DNA of 64,000 nt, taken from positions 62,141,554 through 62,205,553 of the forward strand of contig OX485803.1 in the NCBI GenBank assembly GCA_950295325.1, read 5' to 3'. Under the pieces are notes generated by a model. That model saw only the letters and a program-made list of their open reading frames with translations. It was not told where the DNA came from and made no database searches. This document shows, one piece after another, positions 25,741 through 39,688 of the stretch. The stretch's first letter is position 1. Each line of letters opens with the position of its first letter. Made by a program: the position numbers and the translations under genes. The stretch comes from Polytrichum commune. Lineage: Eukaryota > Streptophyta > Polytrichopsida > Polytrichales > Polytrichaceae.

Positions 25741-26545
25741 GCATTCAGTCATTAATCCGAGAGCTGACAGGCACCGGACTGTGAGCAAGCACACTTCAAG
25801 ACACAAATGAGTTACGTCCACTGATAAGTTAGCTGATCCCATTGGTGGGTCAGGCTAAATAGGAATTCAAGCAGAGATGATGATTACAGCACCCTAGAAT
25901 AATAATCTTTTCTCGACTTAGGAAACCTGTTGTTGCATTCTACTAAAGAAATCTTCCTCCCTAGCTGCCTAACCAGAGTGAGAGTAGACATATTATTTAG
26001 AAATCTTACAGACTAGTTTACAAAGGGCACCGCAGTGTGAACAGGCACACCTTAAGAGATATTCAATTCATTGGTCTGGAAAAATTAGGATTCAAGCATA
26101 GACGATGATCACAGCATCCCCAAATTAATTTGTTCCCATTATAGGAAACCTGTTGGTGATTTCCACTAAATAATCTTCCGCCCTAGCTGCCAAGTTAGAT
26201 TGAGATAAGACAAATCACCTAGAATTCTCACAAACTGATCCACGAGGAGATAATTGCACAAAAGGCACCAGAATGTGAGCGAGCACACTTTAAGACCCAA
26301 ATGAACTACATCTACTGATAGGTGATTCAAATGGTTGGTCTGGCTAAAATAGAATTCAAGCATTGACGATGATCACACTCCCCCGAAATGAATTTGTTCT
26401 CATCATATGAAACCTGTTGCTGGTTTCTGCTAAAAAAAATCTTCCTCCCTACCTACCTAGTCAGAATGAGATTAGACAATTACCTAGAAATCTTACAAAC
26501 TAGTCCACAAGGAGATTATTTCACAAAATAGTCAGGGAAAGCTAC
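25741..26545. repeat. Tandem repeat (about 225-265 bp period) behind the ARF-GEF stop codon
   Basis: The motif AAACCTGTTG recurs at 25923, 26146 and 26410; GGCACC followed by a GTGAG/GTGAA and GCACAC block recurs near 25771, 26027 and 26265; CTTCCTCCCTA-type blocks recur too. About three diverged units run right up to the stop codon at 26552, so part of the array probably forms the 3' UTR. Confidence 0.8.
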
Positions 26546-26551
26546 CTGTAC

Positions 26552-29500
26552 CTACACTCCTGCTTGTAGAAGGATGGGACCAATCCAGTTGCTGAACATA
26601 TCACTCAGTGCCAGCTGCACTTCCCCAGATCCATGTTCACAGCTGATTAGCCCTGCCAGTAACGGAAAGAACCGCACCAAGTACTGCTCAAATGAAGCAT
26701 CCTTGAGGCCGCTAACAGCCTGGAGAGTTGCAACCACCAGTGGTGCCCGTGCCACTAATTCTCGCCTCCTAGCCGATCCAAGAGGAACCACCCATCGTGG
26801 TTTCTGAGTGGCCACAGGAGTGGCAGTTGACGTGGAAATGTACAGTCGCAGAACCTCCTCACACAGCTCCACCAGCCGTGTTTCAACCTCCACGTCTTTT
26901 GCAAGGCTGGGCTTATCCATGGGCAAATGCTGCAACATGGTGAGATAGGCTTGGTAAGCTTCGCTCTCCAGGCGAAGCAATGGAGGATCAGGCATCAGAC
27001 GGAGCTCTTGAACCTGCTCTCGAAGGGTGTGGTCGCCATTCACCTTGTGTGCATGCACTGCTATGGTGTGGAGCGTATCCAGTAAGTGCATCGTATTAGC
27101 TGCCGATAATTCTGCTCCATGTGAGTTGTACATTTCTGTCATTGCCTGTTGAAATGCCACATTGACATATCAGTATTTCTACACCACTACTTCATTCAAA
27201 GTCCTGATGACTCAGTAAGAATCAACACAAAATCCTGGACCCTCCTAAGAACTATACATTAGGTAGACCGATATAACTTAGAACGTAAACACTTTTGTCC
27301 CTTGTAATGACTTGACAGGACTCTAAAATTGAAACCGAACACGTATCTCTAACTGTACAGACAGATAGCATTATCCACAATAAGACGACATGAAGTCTTG
27401 CTCTCAATACTGAAGCAGAACCTAGTAACAAAAAACAGAGGAAGCTCCAGTCTTATGCCAAATCAAACTGCGTCACCAGCTTGGGTAATTCCTTCATTCT
27501 TGAGTGAGGTGGGATTATGCTGGAAGGGAGAAGTACACACCTGTACAAGCAGCAGCTGTACAGCTGTGCGGCATTTGACATCTGAAAGGAGGAGTCGCAA
27601 GGCTGGGGCATCATGTCCATCCTGACTTTCAGCGTCCTCATGAACTGAAACAGAGTGGCGAGAGCTGTAACTAGCCTGCTCCTCTTGTGCAGTCAATACA
27701 AGTTTTTCAAGGTCAGGAAGTGTCTCCACTGCAGCATCATGGAGACCTTTGAGCACTTCTTCCCATTTCTCATCTGAAAATAGGTTTCCAGCATTGCTCA
27801 TCAACCGTACAAAGGCAGCCACCCCAATAGCTGCTAAGCTTTGATGAGGCCGCTTGATAAACCCAGTCAGTAGTGACAATATTCTGCCCAGTAGAGGATT
27901 AACTACTGGGTAAAATTTCACAAATAAGTCTACAACCAACTGTAAGGCTAAAGTACATGTTTCATAGAGCCATGCATCCATCTCCAGCTCTGCTTGTTCC
28001 TTCTCTTCATCACCATCTCTGTGTGCCCCAGGCTCTGTAGCACGGCGGACATGATCAAAAATGGGTAGAAGTACCGAATCAAAAACTTTCTCCCACAAGC
28101 CAGGCGAGAACTTGTCACCATGGAAGCGAAGAGTATCAAACAGTACTTCAAGTGCACTCTTGCGTATATCAGGGCGTGGATCAAAAGTAAGTTCTGACAA
28201 GCCTGCAACAGATGATATGAAATCAGATGGGTGGAAAAATTTGCATTAGGTGAACAACCAGTCAGTGTGATGGAATCATAATTCTAATGCTTGTGCCAAA
28301 AGGCAACTGTTCAGAAAGGGAAAGGAGAAACTCCAGATATATGTTTCATAATCAGGCTTATAATATCATGATAATGCTTCATTCAGGCTTGAAGTGTCCT
28401 CCCTCTGAAGATATTGATTCACAAGAGCTATCCTAAGATTATCAAAAGACCTTTCATATGAAGAACGGAAGATCACCGAGTCACATGCCAACCAACCTGC
28501 AAGAAGTGGGAACCAGAAGTAGAGATGATCATCCTTGTCGGTAAATGTAGGAGATTCTGATTCCCCCTGTTTCGGAGAGGTAACTGAATTCCCAAGCTTG
28601 CTCCGAGCAGAACCAATATCTCCTTCAGCCAGTTTGAGAGCACAGAACCGTAGGAACGCAATGGCGTTCAGGCTGACATCTTTATTAAACCTGCTATTGG
28701 TAAAAGCAATGAGACAGTTCACACAGTCTGTAAAAGTGGTGGTCTCTGTCTCAGTAATATATGGGAAGTACTCTCGCACAATCTTCTCTATGGTTTCAAA
28801 TGCAAGCAGCACAATTGACTTGTGCTCATCTGTAGCTGCTGTTGTGAAGACCTGCAGACATTCAATGGCCACTTGTAACAGCTGCTCACTAAAAGTCACG
28901 AAGTACACACAAGCCAACAATAATCCAAATAATGTGGTGTTGACTAAAGGTAAGTAGTATATTCCTATCTTTCTCAACTAAATTAGAATATCATGTAGCA
29001 CTAAAAATATAAACATGCAAAGGCCACTTCAGTAGCATCATATCAATCTACAGAGGCATGAACCTGAAGCTTGCAATTCAATTAAGACAAAAGACCCAAT
29101 TTTGACAAAGCTAACTATGCCATATAGTCGTTATTGATGTTCAAAACACCTGAGTGACCTACTATTCCAGAGAATGACTGGAAAACACATTCAGTAGCCA
29201 AAAGAAGACAAGGACTTACCATAAACATAATCTTCCAGCCTGATTTCACATTCCCAACACGAGCAAATACCATTTGAGAGACACATCGAATTATCAGCTC
29301 TCGAATCTCCACAGAATTGCTCTTGCGCATGACAATGACAAAGGGTTTCATGAACTCGTTCTGAAAGTTATAATTTGAAAGCTCTTCCCGTTCCAAAAAT
29401 TTCATTGCAAGCTGTCGCAATGAATCCATGGCATACATTGCTACGGACAGGTTGTCTGAGCACCCAACCGTTACAAAATAGTCTGCCAGAACACTCCACA

Positions 29501-32500
29501 TCTTTGACCAAACCAGTCTAATGCGAGTCATGTTGAAGTGCCTGCACAAGCAAAAAAAGTAGAATGAATTTCTATAAATAACATCCATCTTCTACACATG
29601 TGACTTCTACAATGATAATCCAACTTATTAGGACATACCTATGCTATTCTCCAAATTGATGGATGCCACATCTGTCCTGATAAAACCCAGGTGATGATTG
29701 AAGCTTCACAAGATCAACAACAATGATCTAAAGGTGCAGGAAAGGTTTACTGCGTAGAACTTCTATGATTAGAAACTTTGGGATACAATTTACTGGACTG
29801 ACTACTGTACATATTGAAAAAAACGCTAATTTACCACCAACTGCTATTAACAGGATAATACTAACTGATGGAGAGTATTCATACTGAATGTCTTGGTTCT
29901 GGCAAGGGAACCACTTACGAGATTTCAACAATCTTAGTAAGGCTGAACACTCGAGGGTCGCTTGGAGATCGTAGTTCCTCCATTGATACCTTGCATAATG
30001 CCCTCACAAAGTCCACAATTGCTTCACTGTTGAGCCTTTGACTTCGAGCAAATATCTTATTCACTTCAAAACTGCCTATCTGCTCTAGCATGTTGAGATT
30101 TAACACAAGATTGTTCATCTGTTCTGTGGTAACCACCCCAGCAGATCCGCCCCCTACGCCAGCACTGTCATAGGAGCCCCTACGTGCTGCAGCAGCAGCA
30201 TACTGCAATCGCCCTTGTGTCTTCCGCCGCAGTACCGGCAGGACTGGACCTTTTACAGCTTGACGCCGATCTGCATCACTTTGAGGGGCTGCAAAAAATG
30301 TTGCATCTGGTGGGGCGCCTTCCCCAATCAGGTGTAGATGTTCAAACCGTGAGACACATGTCAGAATGTGCTCCCAAGCATCTTGTAAGTAATTTCCATC
30401 TTCATCAGCTATGGAGATGATAGCCTGCACCATTACATTGCCCTTTCAGAAGATTTTACAAGAAGAGCTTCTGAGTGATTAGTTTGTAAATCTGGCGGAG
30501 AATAGTAACTGCATCAAGAAGTGAAAATACTGCAACTAAACGGTAGTATTATAGACTCAACAAGAGCTTCTGAAACTTACCACTGACAGAAAAACCAGAA
30601 CCAAAAATATCAGATTACTAAATTTTAGTTCCTCTCTGTGGAACTAAATATCAGTAGGAGGCTGCCTTGAGGGCCTAGCTAGGTTCAACTGTAATTACCC
30701 AGCTTTGAGGAGAGTGTTTCATTCAATATTTGAAGAATCCATTGAACAGGGTCTTCCCAGTTAAATTAGGACAAGGAAATTATAGGACAGCATCACCTTA
30801 ATAGCGTCAATATTCTTCTGCTTGATGTCTGCAGCAGAATGAAGGGATGTGAATTTGGCAAGAGAGGTGAGGAATGCATCACGTTGTGTTCTCATACAAA
30901 GAACTGCTGTAATACGGACAGCATAGCGAAATCCTTCAAGACACTGGAAAGTAACCACCTCATCTTCACTTTTGTCTAGTGGCACACTAAAGGCTGCCAA
31001 CATTGGAGCCCAGGTAACCTCAACCATGGGCCTTAATATCTCCACATCTGAGGCAGCATAGTAGATGGATCTGTGCACCATACCAAAACAAAATGGATCA
31101 GTTGACCAGAGTGGGAAGAGATCTGACATTTACGAATTAGCCTGCAGACATATAAGAGGGCCTTCAATCCACTTACTCGGATTTGCCAGCCTTGGCCTTG
31201 AACTGCTCCTGCATATGGCGGATCACATCCTCACTTGTCTCCATGATCTTAGACTCCTCCCTGGGCTTCCTCACAACAATATTCAAAATTGCATCTAACC
31301 CAGGCATCCTGTTCACATTAGCAGGCTGTTGCTTACTAGGCACCGTGGAATCAGCCTTCATTTTGATTTCATTGGATACTATGCGGTCATATAAAGCACC
31401 CATGAAATCTTCTCCAATGTCACGACCATCATCAATTCCGCGATTGTTTCGAATGAACTCTGCCTTTGACATCTGTTGACATTGAAAAAGATGATAGTGA
31501 GTCTTTTATTCCATGGTGAACAAATAGACCCAGGAGCGAACCAAATTTCACATATTTCTCAAAAAGTACAAAAACTGAGTTTGTTACTGTTATATCCCAA
31601 GGAGAGTTCTCATAAGAAGTAACAGTGTGTTCATTCAAAGAATAAAGCAGAACAAATAGCCATGTCAGCAGATATTTCAAATTTTCAAATGAATACATTG
31701 CAATATGCAGGCAACACAAACAACTCGCCAGAAAGGCTAACCACTTGAGTGCAGACTACAAACCTTGCTCTTGACCATGGGGTTGTGGGCATCTGTGTTG
31801 AGCATGATGACAGAGTAGGCAAGTACGTAAGCTGTGTCTGCACTAGAGAAAGCTCTGGGATTGCATTTACAGAAGCGCTCAGCAAATTTCTCCATAACCC
31901 TATCAATTTTCTGAGCCTCCCCAGGAAGTCTGAAGCCCAAGAGGAATGCTCGAATAGATTCATCGAAATCCATGCCTTGGAAGTTAAAGGAATCAACATA
32001 TGCATGCATGACCTTCAGAGAAAATTCTTCTTTTTCTCCTAGATAATCTCCAATCATGGTCTTGTCCAACCCGGTGCCATTTCGTAAAAATCTAGCAACT
32101 TCCTCAGGAGATTCTCCCACTTTATGTGCTTTAATCAGAAACTCAATACCCTTGCGAGGTTTCTTGTTAAACAAGGAGATACCTTCCTGCAAATCATAAA
32201 CCTTTGTAAGCATCTCACAACCCATCACTATATAGAATAAACTGTCATATATCAAGAAATTGCTAGAGCACAATATCCAAAGTGGTATGGATAGACTGTT
32301 ACCTGCATCTCTAACTTGTAGACACGTCTCTGCTCAAATGTAGCAGCTTCCGATGTCTCTTCAGGTGGATGACTTTCAGAGGTACTGGTTACCTCAATAG
32401 TCTCCTCCCCTGAATCTGTACCAGGAGCTGGGAGACTTGCAGTGCTAGCCGTGTCACTTGTGCTTTCTTCACCACTATTAGACTTGAGATAAGAGGAAGA

Positions 32501-35500
32501 TTCCACAAGTGGTAACTGACGGTTCATCCAGTCACCCATGGATCGCAAAACCCCAACCAGGCACTTGATGGCTGCCAGCTTTAAAGCTGCATCCTGAACT
32601 GGATTCAAGCTGCTATCTGCACCTGGTGGTATACCTTGTGCAGTTTTCAACAGACCATTGACCATCCTGAACAAAATTATTATGTTAGTAAGTCATCATT
32701 CTTTTTATGAATGTTGCCCTTCCTAGCATGCAGTCAGCACTTGTGTCTATAAATAACACAAATCAAGGCCTAAAGAGGAGAAAATTCACCTTTCAAATAT
32801 GTTAGATGAATCCACATCGCAGTCATAGTTGACAAATATGTCAACCAGGATCTGTGGATCCACACAAAGCTTTTCCAAAAATCGTAAAACAATTGTTTTC
32901 TGAGAAAAATTTGGGTGTGCAACATTTTCTAGTACTCGAAGCACAATCATAGGGAAGAAAACTCCAATTTCTGCTTTCAGGCCAGCTCTAAATCTTGACA
33001 CAAGGCTCATAAAGATGGAGCAGGAGAGCTGGAAAACATTCATCAATGAAGAAGCGCTGTTCTTCAGTAACGAAAGACACAAATACTGCTTGATGGCCCC
33101 TAAAAACCTGCAACAAACGCCAAGAAAGGAAGTAAGTCATTGAATCCACTCATGTTGAAATCCAACAGTAATCAAAAAGATCAGAATCTGTGTTCAATCA
33201 ATAACAAAGTCAACGTAAACATCTCAAGGATTTCTGGCAAGCAAGTGAAGACGGTCTTTGCTTAACGAACGTAGGGGAACTGCTGAGCACTAAGTTGTCT
33301 ACATCATTTTGACTTTATTGTATAATATAAGATACTGACATCATGTATGGCCACAGATATCCACAAGATCTTAAAATTAGTTTGCTGAAATAACAAAAGA
33401 GATGATGCATTCAAGATCCCGAAAGAAATGCTTGAATATATATAGTACCTATCACTGGTGCGAAAAACAGTTCCAGCATTCTCCAGTGAGATTTTTAGAA
33501 GTTCCAATGCTACAGTCTTTCCACGAATGGAAAATGGATCTCCTTGGCTCTCATGCGCGGCATTCTTCATGGAGAGTTTACAAAGTGCTCTGAATACCAA
33601 GAAGGCATCCCGCCGCAGCTTGTTACTTATCTGAACATCTGAATCCCCGTCTTTGTCAATATCGCCATAATTTATGTCACCTTTCCTATTCTGATCAAGC
33701 GCATTCTTGTACATATTGAGCTCCCAGTACTTAGCATCCACCACGTCCTTATCAGTAGATTCCAAAATATCAGTTGAATTGCTGCTCTCTCCAGCAGCTG
33801 TCGCTTCAAATGCACTATCATGCCGCATGGACTTGATTGACTTCAAAGCAGGCACTGGGCTTATCACACCCTCGATATCTTGGACAACTTTAGTAATAAA
33901 ACCTTGAACAAACTGAGTGACATTTACATCTGAGTTTGACCGCTCAGCTGGCTCCATGAATTCTGCCACTACAATTGGCTGCACTGCTATTGTTGATGAA
34001 TCTGCTTCCATTCTTCGGAACACAATCACTAGCATTTGAGTGAGTGATGCTTTGGCTGTTGTCTGATTGACAGGAGACTTGCTGCCCAAGTACAAATTAT
34101 AACAAGTGCGAACAGCCTTTAGAAGACTGTCCCCGTGCACTCGTAATGAGGTGGATGTCACAGCTGAGAGAAGAGTTTTCAGGACCAGCAATTCGATGCC
34201 TTCCTCTGCCATATCATAACACTTGCACACCGCTTCCACAACCTGCAATCCCATGCTGCAAGTCATCATCAACATTCAACTCCTCTCCTGTCGTCTAAAC
34301 CCCCACAAATGGACCTGACAACAACTATCTTCCCTTGAAGATTACGCCCCTCTGCGCACTTAAAGAAGGTGGCATTCTATACATCACAAACTTCCAGGGC
34401 AATATATAATGTTATTATCATGTATTATATGCATTAATCTTATGTAACAATTTGCTTTGTAATAGTACAATGTGGCACACGATAAAGGAGAATAACAAAG
34501 TAATGTAATTAGAGTTATCCTCTAATTCAACATGACTTTTGGTCGGGAACTGATTGTTTTGCATACAACACCTTCCATGGATGCTTGGAGGTAGTGGGGA
34601 ATTTTGAACAAAGACCATTCTACATCGGTTCATTGAAGGTCACACTCATTTTGGCATGCAAAGTGGTGCTAAAATGAGTTTGGCGCTCGATAAATCAAAA
34701 TAGGTTGCTACTCATTCAAATTCAAACACGACCTTCAAGCATGGCCCACGAGTGTAAAGAAATCATTGCTTTTGTATGCAAAACAACCACTGGAAATCAT
34801 ACGGGACCAACTCCCGATGAAGAGTCCCATTGAGATGAAGGAGAACTTTATTAACAATATTTGAAATTTATAATGTAATTTTCAACTCTATATTATTTTT
34901 ACGTAATAATTTAGCCTCTGGAAGTTTGTGATGTATTCAGTCATTTCAGCTGATCAAGGCTCGCTAATGGAACAGGATGTTGGAACGTTGTATTTAAATT
35001 CAAAACTACTTGATCACACGAGACGAACTACATAAGGGAGAGAGAAGATTTCATCAAAAATGAACGTCGCACACACTTCGCGCAATCAAGTGAAGTAAAT
35101 GACTTGATTCGAGCTCACTGGAGTTGTTAAAATTGGAAACTAGATACTGACCTCCAACAGTAGCTTGTTGTCAGGTGTAAGCGAATCCATCTCCCCTCGC
35201 AAATGGCCATGCGCAATCAGCTTCTGGAGGCAATCAAGAGCAGGCTCCACGACCTTGGGGTACGAAGTCTCACAGGCTCCAATCAAAGGCTGCAGGATCA
35301 AATCCGCATTACTTCCATTATAACATAATCCGTTATCGTCATACAAGGGACTATCCAGCGCGGTGGCCGCGGCCACTAACTCCGTCCCCGCAAGCTTATC
35401 GATCGCAACCTTGCAGTCCTGTACAAGCTTATTGTGCTTGCGCCAGGCCGCATTCTTGATAATTTTATCCAGTGCCGGAGCCACGACTTTCTCCAGCCTC

Positions 35501-35538
35501 CAGTGTGCCTTCGATGAGGCACCTCCACCGGTCGCCAT
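26552..35538 (-). CDS. BIG-type Sec7 ARF guanine-nucleotide exchange factor
   Basis: Large GEF activating ARF GTPases at the trans-Golgi network/endosomes for vesicle trafficking. Twelve exons: 35152-35538, 33449-34242, 32790-33107, 32303-32666, 31764-32186, 31177-31472, 30797-31070, 29919-30424, 29220-29541, 28497-28851, 27541-28202, 26552-27145. All introns are GT-AG and phases close exactly to 5295 bp, 1764 aa, the usual length for plant BIGs. Start at 35538 ([10 protein letters not shown]). N-terminal DCB/HUS regions include a HUS-box-like YVNYD-type stretch ([18 protein letters not shown]). The Sec7 domain spans about residues 606-800, with [12 protein letters not shown] carrying the catalytic glutamic finger (E711). 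The BFA-contact positions read Y745, S746, D753, M763. C-terminal HDS repeats follow. Most like the BIG1-4 clade by eye; not the GNOM/GBF type. The gene looks intact. Confidence 0.96.
34378..34935. mobile_element. Fold-back/MITE-like element inside intron 1 of the ARF-GEF gene
   Basis: Ends are inverted: left TACATCACAAACTTCCAGGG, right CCTCTGGAAGTTTGTGATGT. Nested inverted pairs lie inside: GATTGTTTTGCATACAA against TTGTATGCAAAACAACC, and ACTCATTTTGGCA against TGCTAAAATGAGT near the centre. About 558 bp, no coding capacity, target duplication not clear. Confidence 0.6.
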
Positions 35539-38500
35539 TACTGCTCCCTCTGGAGGCTTCAATCTCTCGATCGATTCACACCAATCCCGCAGGATACATC
35601 GTTCGCACAAAATCCACACGAAAACACAAACACAAACGTTTCAGGCCCGATCTCTCACAGTAAAACCCTCGTAAGACTGCCGTTTTTATTTATTTCTACG
35701 GTTCAAGATGCAGAGAATTTTTGTTTTTTGGCAATGGTGGGCAACGATCGAATGGAATTGGTGCATGCCGCGACGCTCGCGGGAGGAAAGGACGTGGATC
35801 CTATATTAGGGTTCCAAACTCTCCCGAGTCCTTCCTTCGGAGCAACATGTGCTTCTTTGCAGGAGCTCGCTCTCCGGACTCCTTCCCGGGACTCCACTTC
35901 CCGAACGAACGAATCACGACGAATTCAGTTCCTCGTCCGACCTCGTCCCCTGTGTCCGTGCACGTGGACGAACCTGGACGACTGGCAATTCTCTTCTCTG
36001 GACGCATCTCTCTGAGAGCCAAAGAAGGTGGACTCGTTCTCCTGCGTCTTGGCTTCCGTCCAGGATGACGAACGTGGACGATGGAACTTCTGACGCTTGA
36101 CGTTCCAGGTAATAGTTCAGTGATGCCTTGGACGAAAATTTATTTAATAGCGGCCGCACGGTTTCAAACAAGAAATGCTTTGAAGGCCACGTGGCACCAC
36201 GCAGGGTACCTATCACCGCACATCCATTTTGCTTTCATTTTCCTTTGGTTTTTAACCATGTGTATATTCCTACTATGTGGCTGTAGCTCCCTATGTGAGC
36301 TTTGGCAATCATCATTATTGATGTTTTTGAAAACACTCACATTTAGGTGTCCAATGTCCATTTACCCACACACATGGGTGTTAGAGAAGATTGAAAGATT
36401 GTTAATTTCACATTAAGAAATAAGCAATAACAACCACAACATTACTTAGTTGTGTATTTGTGCACTGTGAGGTTGGGATAATGTTGAATATTCTCTTTTC
36501 TTTTTATATTATGGGTTTCTCATGCATTTTGGGTGTGTTTAGTGTGAGTATTGGTCATTAGTTGACAAGCAACACCCATTATAGCTGGACCAATTCGGGC
36601 AAAGGTTATCGGTGAAAACATTTCAATGGCATAGTACAACCTATCTTTGCAACCCGCATAGTAGTTTGTATACTAAAATTGATTAATTATGATTCATTAC
36701 TTGATGGTCACGGAATGGTCAGGTTGTCTACATAGTTTGTTAACCTATATTCCATTCGAGATGGACTTTAGCCCATGTGTTTCTTAATAGAAAGGGAGCG
36801 TGTGAAGGCGCTTGAGTAATGTAACAACAACAACAACAACAACATTACTTGAAGAGTATTATTTAAATGAGTGGTGGACATGCTCTAACATGTGCTTGGG
36901 TAACACTAACATACATTAACAAGTAGCTACATTGGTGTGTGTTTTATTGATAGTGTCTTGTTATTGACCGTGATTGAAAGGAACGAAGATTCTTTTTGAA
37001 TGATCCCATCATGGCTTAGATAAATGGAAATTTTAAAATTTTGTTATTGGAAATTGCAAGTGTGTTGATTCTGCATTCATTCTAGGAAATATGTTCAAAT
37101 GTGATGGGTATGTGGTCTAGTTGAGATCCAATTCTTGTTACTTTCTAGTACTTCCAATTGTTTGTGAACTTGATTTTTGTTTGTACATGGGACAGGCCCA
37201 AAAAATAATAATTGTTGTTCATGTTTTGCATGATTATTACCTTCAAGGATGTCACACTAAAGTTTCTTGGGATGCTAAGTGGGAAAGATGTTGGTGAATA
37301 TAGATGAAGAAATTTAAGATTCAAGATCATATTTGACATAAAAAAAATCATGGTCGATTTATTTGATTTCACTAAATGCATTTGAAAGTAGCCATTGTCA
37401 CATTAATATGATAATATATAATTTTATGATTAAAAAAAACAATGTCCAATAAACCCAAGGTGGTCGGGTGCCCAGATATGTGAGCCGCTTAGTTAATCAT
37501 TACAAAAACTGGATGAACACAACATACTATTCCATCCCACATTAGTAGGTTGGTCACTGTCAAAATTACTTAACGTGGGTTGCCCCTTCCACTTGCACCG
37601 GGATGTACAAATAAACGTGACAAGGCCTCTAGCGGTCATCTTGCAACAACTTTTGCTATGATAATCCTAGACATGTAATGAAAAGAAAAAAGAAAAAAAA
37701 TCATAGGAAAGTTGTATTGCAATTTGTACATGCCTAGTGCATTTTGTAATTTTGAATTTGATTTGTTTTGGTCAATCATTAATAGCAGTCTATTAACTAA
37801 TGAACCCAGAGAACTAGTGGGTTGGGTTGCATAAGAAATAAACAAAATGAACGTCAACATTTATATCGACATGAATTTGGGCTTGTTGGTCCTACTTTGT
37901 TCAAAAGTCCCCTTGGTGCAGAGGCATGATTTTATTGCCTAGCCTTGCGTAGGCAAGCTCATTTGTGAAGGTTAGACGGTTTCAACATTTCGGCTCTGAT
38001 GGAGGCGGTTGTATAGTTTCTTGCTCATTGTATGGTTTCCTTTTGTTGAGGACTAGATATGTTAGGTATTTTATGGCTATATGATGGATGGTTTTCATTT
38101 TTTATTGGGATTTTTTTTTGGGGGGGGGGGGGGAATGTGTAGGTTCCCTAGAATTTCGATATTGTGTGTGTGAATTGTGACGTGGACTCTTGCAGTGATG
38201 GTGATGAGGGGGTTGACTTTCCAACCTTGGGTTTAAATCGCAGTTATGAGGGGGGTATATTTGCCTTGCTTTGTTTTGATGGCTTGGTTTGTGTTCCTAT
38301 CATGTGTGAACATGAATTCTATTCTATGGATTGTCAGGTTGGGGAAAGGTATGAATGACTTTTCTAGTGGGTCGTTGCACAATCTAACGTTTCTTTAAAA
38401 ACTCTTCATCCAATCGATTGCTATGAGTAGTCACATAACATTCGATTTGTTGTTGACCGACGCACTCATGTGACACATGCAAGGTAATTCAAGGGTAATT

Positions 38501-39032
38501 GTAGTGGTGGGTAGTGCACACGACAACATCTCACATATTTAAAATGAAGATTTAAAGTTCCAAAAAGCATTTTGGGGAGCATTGTGAGAGGGTCAAGAAT
38601 GTCATGTGTACCATATACATAAATGTTGACTCCAAGCATAGCAAGCATGAATGGAGAGCCTCGTTCGCGAGCATGCTACTTCCCTCTTTCAAAGGGATGA
38701 CTAATACGACAAATACATAGATCTTGCTAATTCATTCTCCTACATACTCACAGGAGAGAATGAAAATTTGAAAATTTAGTCCTCTTCATTTTCTCTTTAT
38801 GCACAAGATTGTTCCCTGTAATTTCATTCCATTTCGTCAAATATACTACATTTAAACAATTCCTATTCTTTCCATATTTAATCACTAACGGATACATATA
38901 TTGGAATGCAAGTTCTTTACTACACTCCATCCATCATTGTCTTCACATGTGAGAAGATCACAACCTTGTCCATCAAGTCTACACTTCATTTTGTATAATC
39001 TATATCCACTCAAAGTGAGTCCCAACAATGCA

Positions 39033-39067
<35 letters not shown>

Positions 39068-39423
39068 ATTGTTAAGTCGACCAAGTATTGGTTAAAACGA
39101 CCATATTCAATATGTAAGGTGTTGACCAGGCTAGACTAACTTGTCATCCAAGTTGTCCAAGTTTTATTAATTCTAACCAAAAGCTGATAGCTTGCTCCTC
39201 TTCAAGTGTTCGATGAAAAATCAAAATTTGACAAGTCGTGACCATGTCACGTGTCTTTGTGGTCGTTTTAACAAAATACATGGAATCAACACTTCCCTAG
39301 ACGACCCCCTTTGACAAATATAAAATTTTAGTTGATCTCCATCTCAACTGCAAAGTACACTACATCAAAATGCTAGAATGAAGTCCACATTTTGTCATAA
39401 ATATATTGGTAAATTGAATTGGT
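35539..39423. other. ARF-GEF 5' flank and intergenic DNA
   Basis: The first 600 bp or so are moderately GC-rich and probably hold the 5' UTR and promoter of the ARF-GEF gene; no distinct TATA element found. Beyond 36.2 kb the DNA is AT-rich with an AAC microsatellite (36822-36843), a poly-G run (38119-38133) and an AT run (39038-39063). No further gene supported. Confidence 0.5.
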
Positions 39424-39688
39424 ACTACGCCGTTTATGGTGTTTAGTGTCACGAACACTAGTTGCGAAGGGCCTAAAGTAGATGCCTAGAGGTCTCAAAG
39501 TGTCACGTCTCTTAATTGCCAATATGATGTTAGTCATAACTAAATAACTTTACTTAAGTGAAATTTTATTACATTATGAGGTAACACTAATAGTGAAATT
39601 GTCGATTATTAGTGTAACCTAGCATACAACTAATAATAGGGTCGATGACACTATTACGCATGTGACCTTAAATACCTTAGATGGTGTA
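39424..39688. mobile_element. MITE of the ACTACA family (uninterrupted copy of the 8.5 kb element)
   Basis: Starts ACTACGCCGTTTATGGTGTT and ends AATACCTTAGATGGTGTA, the imperfect complement. The interior matches 8539-9013 (AATTGCCAATATGAT, GTAACCTAGCATACA, GACACTATTACGCAT). Confidence 0.7.
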
